47,840 nt of DNA from positions 1-47,840 of the forward strand of contig JAAENN010000268.1 of the NCBI GenBank assembly GCA_024224295.1. Reading direction: 5' to 3'. The position numbers and the translations under genes are program-made. Below the pieces are notes generated by a model. That model did not search any database. It saw only the letters and a list, made by a program, of their open reading frames with translations, and was not told the DNA's origin. How positions within the stretch are numbered: the first letter of the stretch is position 1; every line of letters begins with the position of its first letter. Positions 35,459 through 44,466 of the stretch are shown piece by piece. This DNA is from Shimia sp. Its GTDB lineage: Bacteria; Pseudomonadota; Alphaproteobacteria; Rhodobacterales; Rhodobacteraceae.

Positions 35459-37042
35459 ATGACACGCACCCTTATGGCGGCGGCTTTGGCGGCAACGACC
35501 GCACTTGTAACGCCGGTGGTGGCGCAGGAACGCGGCGGCACTTTGAACTTTGCCCGCTACGACGGCTCGCGCTTGATTGATCCGATTTACGCGGACCGCA
35601 ACCCGGACATCTGGATGGTGGGCAGCCTGTTTGACACGCTGCTGCGTTCGTCTGATGACGGGAAATCCATCGTCGGTGGTTTGGCCGAGGGCTTTGAAGT
35701 CTCAGAGGACGGCAAGACCGTCACGCTGATGCTGCAATCCGGTCTGAAGTTTGCCGACGGGTCGGCGCTGGAGGCGGACGATGTGCTGTTTTCGCTGGAC
35801 CGCGCACGCAATGGCGATTTGGGGCCATGGTCCGGCATGCTGGGCAGCGTGTCTGATGTGACCGCGGACGGCAGCACCATCACCGTGAGCCTGAGCCAGC
35901 CGGATCCGACGATCCTGTCGATGCTTGCGACGTTCAACACTGCGATTGTGAACAAAGACGTGTTTGAGGCGGCAGAGGGCGCAACGGATCAAGAGAAGTC
36001 TGCCGCCATCTTTGCCACCGCAAGTGCCGGTGTCGGTTCCGGTGCGTTCTATGTGTGTGGCTTTGAGCAGGGTGCCTCTATGGATTTCTGCGCAAACGAG
36101 CATCACTGGGAGATGGGCGCCGACGGCAAATCGCTGCCTTATCTGGATAAGGTGCACTTTGACATCATCCCGGATGACGCGACCCGCATTCTGAAGCTGC
36201 AGGCTGGAGAAGTGGACGCGGTGGAGTTTGTGCCGTTCAGCCGTGTGGCCGAACTAGATGCGGATCCAGCGATCAACATGAACCTCTATCCGTCGACACG
36301 GATCATCTATTCCCCAATCAACACCCGCGAAAGCCGAGCGGATGGTTCGGCCAACCCGCTCAAGGATGTGCGTGTGCGCCAGGCGATCAACTATGCCACC
36401 AACAAAGATGCGTTGATTGGTCTGGTGCTGCAGGGTGCAGGTCAGCCAATGACCGCACCGCTGATGTCGTCTTCCACACGCCTGGCGTCCAAGCTGGATC
36501 TTTATTCTTATGACATGAACAAAGCCAAAGCGCTGGTGAAAGAGGCAGGTATCGAAGCCGGTACGAAAGTGATCCTGACCACTTTGGCGGGGTCCTCTGA
36601 TGACGCGACCATCTTTGCCGCGCTACAACAGATGTGGGCGCCGCTGGGTATTGATCTTGTGGTGGAGCAGGTTGACGGTGCAACGCGTGGCGCGAAGAAC
36701 CGTTCTGGTGAGTTTGACATCCACACCTATGGCTGGGTGGACGATGTGAACGATCCAAGCCAGGTCACCGGCTGGTTGGGCTATTCCCCAGTGCGCAGCG
36801 CTGTGGGCACCGGCTGGGAAAGCGCCAAGTTCAACGAACTGTTCGAAGCCTCTGGCAAAGAGATGGATCAGGCGGCACGCGCGCAGCAATATGCGGAGAT
36901 GCAGGACATCTATGCAGAAGCGGCACCGCTCTTGTTCATGTACGAAACGCCGTTCGCTGTGGCGGTGTCCACAGCGGTTGACGGCTACGTGCAGACCCCG
37001 CTGGGCGCCAACATCTTCTCCCGTGCAACAGTGAGCAAGTAA
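35459..37042 (+). CDS. peptide ABC transporter substrate-binding protein (family 5)
   Basis: A 527-residue periplasmic binding protein with a signal peptide cleaved near VVA-QER. It is a family 5 solute-binding protein (dipeptide, oligopeptide or nickel type): RGGTLNFARYDGSRLIDP start, LAEGFEVSEDGKTVTLML, LKFADGSALEADDVLFSLDR and the later IYSPINTRESRADGSANPLKDVRVRQAINYA (all quoted as segments). Two Cys at about 199 and 211 could form a disulfide. It heads an operon with two permeases, two ATPases and an aminopeptidase, pointing to peptide uptake. Confidence 0.92.
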   Translation: MTRTLMAAALAATTALVTPVVAQERGGTLNFARYDGSRLIDPIYADRNPDIWMVGSLFDTLLRSSDDGKSIVGGLAEGFEVSEDGKTVTLMLQSGLKFADGSALEADDVLFSLDRARNGDLGPWSGMLGSVSDVTADGSTITVSLSQPDPTILSMLATFNTAIVNKDVFEAAEGATDQEKSAAIFATASAGVGSGAFYVCGFEQGASMDFCANEHHWEMGADGKSLPYLDKVHFDIIPDDATRILKLQAGEVDAVEFVPFSRVAELDADPAINMNLYPSTRIIYSPINTRESRADGSANPLKDVRVRQAINYATNKDALIGLVLQGAGQPMTAPLMSSSTRLASKLDLYSYDMNKAKALVKEAGIEAGTKVILTTLAGSSDDATIFAALQQMWAPLGIDLVVEQVDGATRGAKNRSGEFDIHTYGWVDDVNDPSQVTGWLGYSPVRSAVGTGWESAKFNELFEASGKEMDQAARAQQYAEMQDIYAEAAPLLFMYETPFAVAVSTAVDGYVQTPLGANIFSRATVSK

Positions 37043-37099
37043 GACCTTAGCGCGTCGCGGGCGAGGGCCTGCGGCGCGTGTCTCAATTGGAAAATACCC

Positions 37100-38041
37100 A
37101 TGGCCGGACTGCAATACGTTCTGAAGCGCCTCGCGCTGATGGTCCCCACATTTGTGCTTGTGATGATCATCATCTTTCTTCTGGTCCGGCTGTTGCCGGG
37201 CGACCCAGCCATCGCTATCGCGGGCGACAAAGCCTCGGATGCCGATCTTGCGGCCATCCGAGAAAAGCTTGGTCTGAATGATCCGCTGCTGGTGCAGTTC
37301 TGGCTGTTTTTCACCAACACTCTGCAAGGCGACCTTGGGCGGTCGATTATGATGCGCACCTCGGTGTCCAGTGTGATCATTGAGCGCTTGCCAACAACAG
37401 GGTTCCTTGCGCTTTTGGCTGTGACCCTGTCGCTGTTGATTGCCGGGCCGCTGGCCTTTGTGGCGGCGCTGAACCGCGGTAAATGGCCTGATACGGTAAT
37501 CCGCACCCTGTTTCAGGTCGGCCTTTCGATGCCGGTTTTCTACATTGGCTTGATCCTTCTGACCTTTCTGGCGGCGCAGTTGCGCTGGTTCCCGGTGGGG
37601 GGCAGTGGCGACGACTTCTTTGGCCAGCTCTACTATCTGTTCCTGCCGTCGATGACAGTGGCGCTCTACACATCCGCGATCATCATGCGCAATTTGCGGG
37701 CCTCAATCATTGAGGTGCTGGATGCGGAATATGTGCAGTTTGCGCGTGCCAAAGGGCTGCCCAACCGGCTGATCCTAGGGCGCCATGTGCTGCGCAACGC
37801 GTTGATTTCCACCATCACGCTGCTGGGTCTGTCGATTGGCAATCTGATGAGCGGCACGCTGGTGACCGAGACAGTTTTTGCCGTGCCCGGATTGGGGCGG
37901 CTGATGCTGGAGGCGATTTTTGCGCGGGACTATCCGCTTATTCAGGGGCTGACGCTGACCTTCGCCATTCTAGTGTCGATTGTCTTCCTGCTGACCGATC
38001 TGTTCCAAAGCCTGCTTGATCCAAGGATGCGTCTGACATGA
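37100..38041 (+). CDS. peptide ABC transporter permease (DppB type)
   Basis: A 313-residue inner-membrane permease with about six helices. The N-terminal region has the DppB-family VRLLPGDPA motif, and the EAA loop that docks on the ATPase is EYVQFARAKGLPNRLILGRHVLRNAL, seen here at about 210-235. Its last codon overlaps the next gene by ATGA, so the two permeases are translationally coupled. Confidence 0.93.
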   Translation: MAGLQYVLKRLALMVPTFVLVMIIIFLLVRLLPGDPAIAIAGDKASDADLAAIREKLGLNDPLLVQFWLFFTNTLQGDLGRSIMMRTSVSSVIIERLPTTGFLALLAVTLSLLIAGPLAFVAALNRGKWPDTVIRTLFQVGLSMPVFYIGLILLTFLAAQLRWFPVGGSGDDFFGQLYYLFLPSMTVALYTSAIIMRNLRASIIEVLDAEYVQFARAKGLPNRLILGRHVLRNALISTITLLGLSIGNLMSGTLVTETVFAVPGLGRLMLEAIFARDYPLIQGLTLTFAILVSIVFLLTDLFQSLLDPRMRLT

Positions 38042-38904
38042 GCGATGCTGTTGTGACTCCTGCAAAATCCTCCGACGCGCCGCTGTCGCGGCTGCAACTG
38101 GCGCTGCGCAAGCCGGGGTTTCTGATCGGGGCAGTGATCCTCGGTATTTCCACCCTGTTGGCGCTGTTTCCAAGCTTCTTTGCGCCGTATGATCCAAACT
38201 TCATCGACTACCTGGCGGTGCGGCAACCGCCAAGCTGGGCGCATCCGTTTGGCACCGACATGTTGGGACGGGACGCGCTATCGCGGGTGATCCACGCCTA
38301 CACGGTGAATATGCAGATGGCGATTTTGGCGACGGTGTTTGCCTTGACCATTGGCATCACTGTTGGGGCTTTGGTGGGCTACTACCGTGGTGTGGCCGAC
38401 ATGATTTTTGGCCGCGTGGTGGATGCGATCATCACCTTCCCGTTTCTGGTTCTTGTCATCGCTGTGGTGGCCGTGTTGGGGCCGGGACTAATCAATATGT
38501 ATATCGCGATCACGCTGGTGGGCTGGGTCTATTATGCGCGGCTGATGCGGGCTGAGGTGATTGCGCAGATGGGTAATGACTATGCCAGTGCCGGGATTGT
38601 CATGGGCTATTCCGACCGGCGCATCATTTTCCGCCATCTGCTGCCCAATGCGATCACGCCGGTGATTGTTTACTGGATGACGGATATGGCGCTGGCGATC
38701 CTGCTCGGCTCGTCCTTGGGCTACCTTGGATTGGGCGCGCAGCCGCCGCAGGCCGAGTGGGGCGTGCTGATCGCCGAGGGTCGTAACTTTATCACCACGG
38801 CCTGGTGGCTGAGCCTGATGCCGGGGATTGCGATTGTGATCACTGGTCTGGGATTCTCGTTGATTGGCGACGGTCTGGCGGACCTGTTGCGGCCGCGCGG
38901 GTGA
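38038..38904 (+). CDS. peptide ABC transporter permease (DppC type)
   Basis: A 288-residue permease of the DppC family. The extracytosolic HPFGTDMLGRDALSRV motif lies after the first helix, and the EAA loop NDYASAGIVMGYSDRRIIFRHLLPN comes before the last helices. It overlaps the upstream permease by 4 bp and is followed by the first ATPase 11 bp downstream. Confidence 0.93.
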   Translation: MSDAVVTPAKSSDAPLSRLQLALRKPGFLIGAVILGISTLLALFPSFFAPYDPNFIDYLAVRQPPSWAHPFGTDMLGRDALSRVIHAYTVNMQMAILATVFALTIGITVGALVGYYRGVADMIFGRVVDAIITFPFLVLVIAVVAVLGPGLINMYIAITLVGWVYYARLMRAEVIAQMGNDYASAGIVMGYSDRRIIFRHLLPNAITPVIVYWMTDMALAILLGSSLGYLGLGAQPPQAEWGVLIAEGRNFITTAWWLSLMPGIAIVITGLGFSLIGDGLADLLRPRG

Positions 38905-38915
38905 GGGGAAAGACA

Positions 38916-39905
38916 ATGACAGATCACCCAATTTTGGAAGTAGAGAACCTCTGCACCACCTTTAGCCGGGGCGGCACCGCCCTCCCTGCGGTGCGCGACG
39001 TGAGCTTTGCGCTGGGCAAAGGGCAGGTACAGGGGCTTGTGGGCGAAAGTGGCTCCGGTAAGAGCGTGACCTTGCGCTCGATCCTGGGATTGGCGCGGCA
39101 CTATGGCGAGGTCAACGGGTCCGTGCGCTGGCAGGGGCAAGAGCTGACCACGATGTCTGAATGGCAGTTGCGCAAGATCCGCGGGCGCGAGATTGCGATG
39201 ATTTTTCAGGAGCCGATGACCTCACTCAATCCGTTGCTGACCGTGGGCACACAGCTGACCGAAACCTTGAAGGCGCACACCGATTTGGGGCGTCGGGCGC
39301 GACGAGACCGTGCGATTGAGATGCTGGATCATGTGGGTATTCCGGCGGCGTCCTCGCGGCTGGGCGAATATCCACACCAGTTTTCCGGCGGGATGCGCCA
39401 GCGGGTGATGATTGCGATTGCTTTGGCGGCCAGCCCGAAACTGTTGCTGGCGGATGAGCCAACCACGGCGCTGGATGTGACCATTCAGGCGCAGATTTTG
39501 GACCTGATCCTGAAGCTGGCGGACGAGATGTCGATGGGGGTTGTGCTGGTGACGCACGACCTGGGCGTTGTGGCACAGACCTGTGACACGGTGTCGGTGA
39601 TGTATGCCGGGCGGGTGGTGGAGCAGGGCGATGTGCGCCAGGTGCTGCAAACTCCGCGCCATCCCTACACGGAAGGGTTGATACGTTCGGTGCCGCAGGA
39701 TGTGCCGCCGCGCACGCAACTGTACTCAGTACCGGGCACGCCGCCCAGCTTGTTTTCACTGCCAGAAGGCTGTGCATTTGCGCCGCGGTGTCAGGCGGCG
39801 AGCGAGGCCTGTGGGTCGGCGCGGCCCACGTTGCAGGACATCGCGCCGGGGCGGCAGACGGCTTGTTTCCATCCAATGCCCGCGACACAGGAAGATGCCG
39901 CATGA
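38916..39905 (+). CDS. peptide ABC transporter ATP-binding protein (DppD type)
   Basis: A 329-residue ATPase. Walker A GESGSGKS, signature FSGGMRQR, Walker [13 protein letters not shown] and switch THDLG are all present. The C-terminal peptide-transporter domain has several Cys (CAFAPRC, then SEAC and a last one in TACF) that in this family may hold an iron-sulfur cluster. ATG 38916 is preceded by GAGGGGAAAG; the earlier open frame lies inside the permease gene. It overlaps the next gene by ATGA. Confidence 0.94.
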   Translation: MTDHPILEVENLCTTFSRGGTALPAVRDVSFALGKGQVQGLVGESGSGKSVTLRSILGLARHYGEVNGSVRWQGQELTTMSEWQLRKIRGREIAMIFQEPMTSLNPLLTVGTQLTETLKAHTDLGRRARRDRAIEMLDHVGIPAASSRLGEYPHQFSGGMRQRVMIAIALAASPKLLLADEPTTALDVTIQAQILDLILKLADEMSMGVVLVTHDLGVVAQTCDTVSVMYAGRVVEQGDVRQVLQTPRHPYTEGLIRSVPQDVPPRTQLYSVPGTPPSLFSLPEGCAFAPRCQAASEACGSARPTLQDIAPGRQTACFHPMPATQEDAA

Positions 39906-40900
39906 CCCAGACTGTGATGAAAATCGAAGACCTGCATTTGTCTTTTCCGGTGTCGCGTTCTCTGCTGGATATGGTGCAGCGCAAACCGGGGAAATCGGTG
40001 AATGCACTGAACGGTGTGACCCTTGAGTTGCTGCAGGGGGAAACCCTTGGCGTGGTGGGGGAGTCCGGTTGTGGCAAGTCGACGTTGGCGCGTTGCATTG
40101 TGCGATTGTATCCGCCGACCAGCGGGCAGATCCACTTTGATGACCAGGACATCTTTGATGAGAAAGCGCGCAAGGATCGCACCTATAACCGCCGGGTTCA
40201 GATGATGTTTCAGGACCCGTACTCGTCGCTGAACCCACGTATGACAACCGGCGATATTCTGACAGAGGCGTTGCGGGTGCATGAGATGCGGCCTGAAGCC
40301 GAGATTGCGTCGCGGGTTGCGGAGTTGTTGGAACTGGTGCGGCTACCGCAGGATGCGGCTGAGAAGCTCCCGCATGAGTTTTCCGGAGGGCAGCGGCAGC
40401 GGATTGCGATTGCGCGGGCCTTGGCGGTGGAACCGGAGGTGCTGATCGCGGATGAGCTGGTATCGGCGCTGGATGTGTCGGTGCAGGCGCAGGTGGTGAA
40501 CCTATTGCTGGAGCTGCAAGAGCGGTTGCATCTGACCATTCTGTTTGTGGCGCATGACCTGCGGCTGGTGCGGCATGTCTCCAACCGTGTGGCGGTAATC
40601 TATCTGGGGCGGATTGTGGAGATTGGCGACAGTGAGACGTTGTTCTCTTCGCCGTCACATCCCTATTCGCAGGCCTTGCTGAGTGCGGCGCCGTCGCTGG
40701 ACCCGGATGACAAAGGCGCGGCGATCCAGTTGGAAGGTGAGTTGCCGTCGCCTCTCAATGTGCCACCGGGCTGTCCATTCCATGTGCGCTGTCGTCACGT
40801 GACGGCCCAGTGCCGGACAGTGATCCCGGAATTGCGGGCTTTGGAGGGGCGCGGCGAAGTGGCCTGTCACCATTCGGAGGAGATCAACCAATATGCCTGA
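39902..40900 (+). CDS. peptide ABC transporter ATP-binding protein (DppF type)
   Basis: A 332-residue ATPase partner of the preceding gene. Walker A GESGCGKS, signature FSGGQRQR, Walker B LIADELVSALD with an Asp-Glu core slightly changed after it, and H-loop AHDLRL. The C-terminal part has the Cys pattern CPFHVRC...QCR and a final ACHH. Start and stop both overlap neighbours (4 bp and 8 bp), so it is tightly coupled to the aminopeptidase. Confidence 0.94.
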   Translation: MTQTVMKIEDLHLSFPVSRSLLDMVQRKPGKSVNALNGVTLELLQGETLGVVGESGCGKSTLARCIVRLYPPTSGQIHFDDQDIFDEKARKDRTYNRRVQMMFQDPYSSLNPRMTTGDILTEALRVHEMRPEAEIASRVAELLELVRLPQDAAEKLPHEFSGGQRQRIAIARALAVEPEVLIADELVSALDVSVQAQVVNLLLELQERLHLTILFVAHDLRLVRHVSNRVAVIYLGRIVEIGDSETLFSSPSHPYSQALLSAAPSLDPDDKGAAIQLEGELPSPLNVPPGCPFHVRCRHVTAQCRTVIPELRALEGRGEVACHHSEEINQYA

Positions 40901-42710
40901 TTGTGGGATCGAGAGCGTGCCGCCGCAGGTGATGGCGTTGCGCGCGGAGATGCGTGTGCGCGGGTTGGATGCGTTTATCCTGCCACGATATGATGCGCAT
41001 CAAGGTGAGTATGTCGCGCCGCATGATGAGCGGTTGCAGTATGTGACCGGGTTTTCGGGGTCGGCTGGTATGGCGATTGTGACCATGGATGAGGTCGCAA
41101 TGTTTGTGGACGGGCGTTACAGCGTGCAGGTGCGGGAAGAGTGCCTAGGGGCGGTGTTTTCTTTCCACCATCTGTTTGAGGAGCCGCCGGAGGATTGGCT
41201 GTCTGAGAAGTCTGGAGATTGGTGGTGCGTTGGGTTTGATCCGATGCATTTGCCGCCCAGTTGGTATGATCGCTTTGCTGACGCGCTTGCGGAGACAGGT
41301 GTGCAACTGTCTCCGCAAAGTGACAATCCGGTGGATTTCATTTGGGATGACCAACCTTCTTCGCCAATGGGGCAGGTGAGCGCGATGCCGTTGCAGTTTG
41401 CCGGGAAAACGGCAAGCGACAAGGTGGAGGAGCTGACGACTTTTATGGCGCAGCAGGGCGCGCAGTTTCATGTGGAAACGCAGCCCGACAACATTTCTTG
41501 GTGTCTGAATGTCCGAGGCGACGATGTGCCGTTTTTGCCGGTCCCACAGTCCTTTATGTTGGTGGCAGACACGGGTGCTGTGACCTGGTTTGTGGAGCCG
41601 GAGAAACTTCCAAATGACCTGGTGGCCAGCCTGCCGGAGAGCATTTCAGTGGTGCCGCCGCATGGGTTTTTACCGTCGATCCGCGCCTCGGTGAAAACTG
41701 GACAGCGGGTCTTGGTGGATCCTGAGTTCTCGCCTGTGGCGGCGTGTCTGGCGCTGGAGAAGATTGGCGCCAAGATTGAGCGACGGACCAGCTACCTAAC
41801 GTATCTCAAGGCGTTGAAAAACGCGGTGGAGCTGGAAGGTATGCGGGCCTGTCATATTCAGGACGGTGTGGCGGTGACGGAGTTCTCTGCCTGGTTGGCT
41901 GATGCGGTTCCTGCGCGGGCGGCTAGTGGTGATCCTGTGCGGGAAAGCGAGGCGGAGGCGCAGGTGAACTTTTTCCGTGAGGCCAGTGGCACCTTTTTGA
42001 GTGAGAGTTTCAACACAATCTCGGCTGCAGGCGGCAATGCCGCGATGTGCCACTACGCCACGACCGAAACGCGTGATGCTGCGATCTTGCCGGAAGCGCC
42101 CTATCTGCTGGACAGTGGCGGCCAGTACGAGACCGGGACCACCGATATCACCCGCAGCTTTGCCTTTGGGCAGCGGCCCGAAGGGTACGACCAAGCCTAC
42201 ACCGCTGTGTTCAAGGCGTTTTGTACGCTGGCCACTTTGAAGTTTCCGAGCGGTACGCAGGGGCATCATATCGATGCGATTTGCCGACGTCCTCTGTGGG
42301 ATCTGGGGCTGGATTATGACCACGGCACGGGTCACGGAATTGGGCATCGGTTGTCGGTGCATGAGCATCCGCAAAGGATCGGCAAGCCGGTGAGTGCGGT
42401 GGATCTGATGCCGGGTATGGTGATGTCGATTGAGCCGGGACACTATGTGGCGGGGCTCTATGGCATCCGGATTGAGAACCTGTTTGAGATTGTTGAAGAG
42501 GACAACGGTTTCTTCGGGTTCCGCAATTTGACCTGGACGCCGATCATGACCGAGATGCTGGAGTTTGACGCGCTGACAGCGGCCGAAGTCGCATGGTTGG
42601 ACTTCTACCACCAAGAGGTTGAGGCGAAGCTTGGGCCGTTTCTGAGCGACCGGGCCTTGGTCTGGTGCCGGGCCAATGCGGCGCGTGGACAGGGCACAGC
42701 GATAGGTTGA
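40893..42710 (+). CDS. Xaa-Pro aminopeptidase (M24B, aminopeptidase P family)
   Basis: A 605-residue cytosolic metallopeptidase with two N-terminal creatinase-like domains and a C-terminal pita-bread fold, the length of eukaryote-like aminopeptidase P. The five metal ligands are in place: D407, D418, H481, E514 and E528, in DSGGQYETGTTD, GTGHGIGH, SIEPG and RIEN. It cleaves residues before proline. The start overlaps the ATPase stop by 8 bp, which ties peptide import directly to cleavage of proline peptides. Confidence 0.93.
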   Translation: MPDCGIESVPPQVMALRAEMRVRGLDAFILPRYDAHQGEYVAPHDERLQYVTGFSGSAGMAIVTMDEVAMFVDGRYSVQVREECLGAVFSFHHLFEEPPEDWLSEKSGDWWCVGFDPMHLPPSWYDRFADALAETGVQLSPQSDNPVDFIWDDQPSSPMGQVSAMPLQFAGKTASDKVEELTTFMAQQGAQFHVETQPDNISWCLNVRGDDVPFLPVPQSFMLVADTGAVTWFVEPEKLPNDLVASLPESISVVPPHGFLPSIRASVKTGQRVLVDPEFSPVAACLALEKIGAKIERRTSYLTYLKALKNAVELEGMRACHIQDGVAVTEFSAWLADAVPARAASGDPVRESEAEAQVNFFREASGTFLSESFNTISAAGGNAAMCHYATTETRDAAILPEAPYLLDSGGQYETGTTDITRSFAFGQRPEGYDQAYTAVFKAFCTLATLKFPSGTQGHHIDAICRRPLWDLGLDYDHGTGHGIGHRLSVHEHPQRIGKPVSAVDLMPGMVMSIEPGHYVAGLYGIRIENLFEIVEEDNGFFGFRNLTWTPIMTEMLEFDALTAAEVAWLDFYHQEVEAKLGPFLSDRALVWCRANAARGQGTAIG

Positions 42711-42734
42711 GTTTGGCGTGGGCGCGCTGGCTTG

Positions 42735-43187
42735 TCAGACCGGCACGTCGGGCGTGTTCTTGATCTCGTTTAGTGCGAGGCTGGTGCGGATGGAGCCAAT
42801 GTGCGGAAGCTTGAGCAGCCGCTGTTTGATGGTTTCCTCATAGTCCCGCACGCTGAGCGCGAGTACTTTGAGGATGTAGTCCTGATCGCCGGTGGCAGAG
42901 TAGCATTCTACCACCTCTGGGAGAAACTCGATGGCGGCCTCAAATTCCTCCAGCGACTCCTGCGTGTGTTCTTGTAACTTCACCAGACAGAAAGCGACGA
43001 TGTCAAAGCCAAGCTTCTGCGCGTCCAAAACATACCGTTTATCAGTGATTTAACCCTCTTCGCGCAGCCGTTTTAGGCGGCGCCAGAAAGGCGTGTGGCT
43101 CAATCCGGTGACTTCTCCAAGTTCACGCATTGTAAGCTCTGGTTGTTCCTGAATGGCCCGCAAGATGCGTTTGTCGGCGTCGTCCAA
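42735..43187 (-). pseudogene. Lrp/AsnC-family regulator with an in-frame stop
   Basis: Read through the stop, this is a 150-residue Lrp/AsnC regulator. The helix-turn-helix half (LDDADKRILRAIQ, then LTMRELGEVTGLSHTPFWRRLKRLREEG) begins at a TTG at 43187 preceded by GAGGGG. A TAA at 43050-43052 follows at codon 46, and the RAM ligand-binding half (DAQKLGFDIVAFCLVKL onward) continues in the same frame. One base change from AAA or TTA would give the stop. As read, only a DNA-binding stub or, from an internal start at 43028, only the sensor domain could be made. It is divergent from the TRAP operon and would be its natural regulator. Confidence 0.8.
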
Positions 43188-43211
43188 AGTTGTTCCCCTC
43201 CGTCGTTGTAA

Positions 43212-43236
43212 CTGTATACAGCGAAAGCAAATTTGC
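43212..43236. promoter_or_regulatory. two perfect 10-bp palindromes between the Lrp gene and the TRAP operon
   Basis: CTGTATACAG (43212-43221) and GCAAATTTGC (43227-43236), centres 15 bp apart, in the divergent intergenic region. They are candidate operator sites for the adjacent Lrp-type protein or another dimeric regulator. Confidence 0.45.
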
Positions 43237-43390
43237 GTGCAGCATTAAATTTGACCGTTTGGTCCTACTTTTCGGGCACAAAAAGAAACGCTGTTGCGCG
43301 TTAGCGGAACCGGGCGTTCAAAATCGTGACCGAGTTTCCGCAAGCCGCCCTAGGGTTGAGCGTTCATAAGTACGATTTTGGGAGGACGTC

Positions 43391-44386
43391 ATGAAACATT
43401 GGATTGCAGCCGCCGCGACAGCGGCGCTTGTCAGCGTTGCACCAGTTGCCAGCTTTGCAGAGACCATCCGGGTGACTTTGCAGCTGCCGGAAACACATTC
43501 TTTGGGCAAAAACTGGCAGGATTTTGCAAACATCGTGGAGGAGAAATCCGGCGGAGCGCTGGAAATTCAACTGTTCCCGTCTGCACAGCTCTTTAAAGAC
43601 AAAGAAGTGCCGGGGGCTGTTGGTAGCGGCGCGGTGGAAGCGGGCTCTGCCTTCATTGGCCGTTTTGCCGGTTCCGTGCCAGCGGTGGACGTGGTGTCGA
43701 TCCCATTCATCTTCAATGACGAAGCGCACATCCGCGCAGCCGTGGCCCCGGGCTCTGACATGCGCGCGACATTGGATGCGGCGATTCTTAAGGAAACCAA
43801 CAATCGCATTCTGTGGTGGCAGGCGTTTGGCCGGAACGTTTACCTGACCAATGGCGACGCGATTGTAGAACCAGCTGATATTACGGACAAAAAGGTTCGC
43901 ACATACGGTAAAGTCCATGGTTGGACCGTGCAGGAGCTTGGTGGTGCGCCAACGTTGATGTCTGGCTCCAAGCAGTTCCTTGCCTATTAGCAGGGTGCTG
44001 TGGATGTGGGCATGACTGGTGCGTCTGCGGTGAAATCCCGCAAGCTTTTTGAAGTGATGGATCAGATGATCTTAACCTTTGATAGCGCGATTGAGTTTGT
44101 CGCGGTGATCAACAATGACGTCTACGAAGGTCTATCTGATGAGAACAAGGCAATCATCGACGCGGCCGCGGCAGAAGTGGAGCAGAAACTGCGCGATCAG
44201 GTCTACGCTGAAGAAGCCGCCACAGTGGATGAGATGAAAGGCAACATTGCCGTGACCGAGCTGACCGCTGAGCAGCGCGCGGTTTGGGTTGCAGCGACAG
44301 CCAGCGTCGTGGACCGCTTTGTAGAAGAAACTGGCGAGACCGGCGCGGCGGCGGTTGCAGCTGTGAAAAGCGCAATGACCAATTAA
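43391..44386 (+). pseudogene. TRAP transporter solute-binding subunit (DctP type) with an in-frame amber stop
   Basis: Read through the stop, this is a 331-residue periplasmic binding protein with a signal peptide cleaved near SFA-ET. The DctP fold is intact on both sides: VTLQLPETHSLGKNW, PSAQLFKDKEVPGAVGSG and VRTYGKVHGWTVQELGGAP, then VDVGMTGASAVKSRKLFEV. At 43988-43990 the reading KQFLAY is followed by TAG where family members have Gln; a single C-to-T change from CAG explains it. As read, a 199-residue fragment results and uptake would fail. The DctQ and DctM genes downstream are intact. Confidence 0.85.
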
Positions 44387-44393
44387 GCCTTAT

Positions 44394-44436
44394 GGGGGGG
44401 ACGCTGTCGCAACAGATGGTGTCCCCCTTTTTGTTT
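44394..44436 (+). terminator. hairpin between the TRAP binding-protein gene and its membrane subunits
   Basis: GGGGGAC (44396-44402) pairs with GTCCCCC (44421-44427), an inner CTGT/ACAG helix, then TTTTT. It is likely a partial terminator that keeps expression of the membrane subunits below that of the binding protein. Confidence 0.65.
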
Positions 44437-44466
44437 CCCCGCAAAAATTACAGCAAGGAGTGGCCA

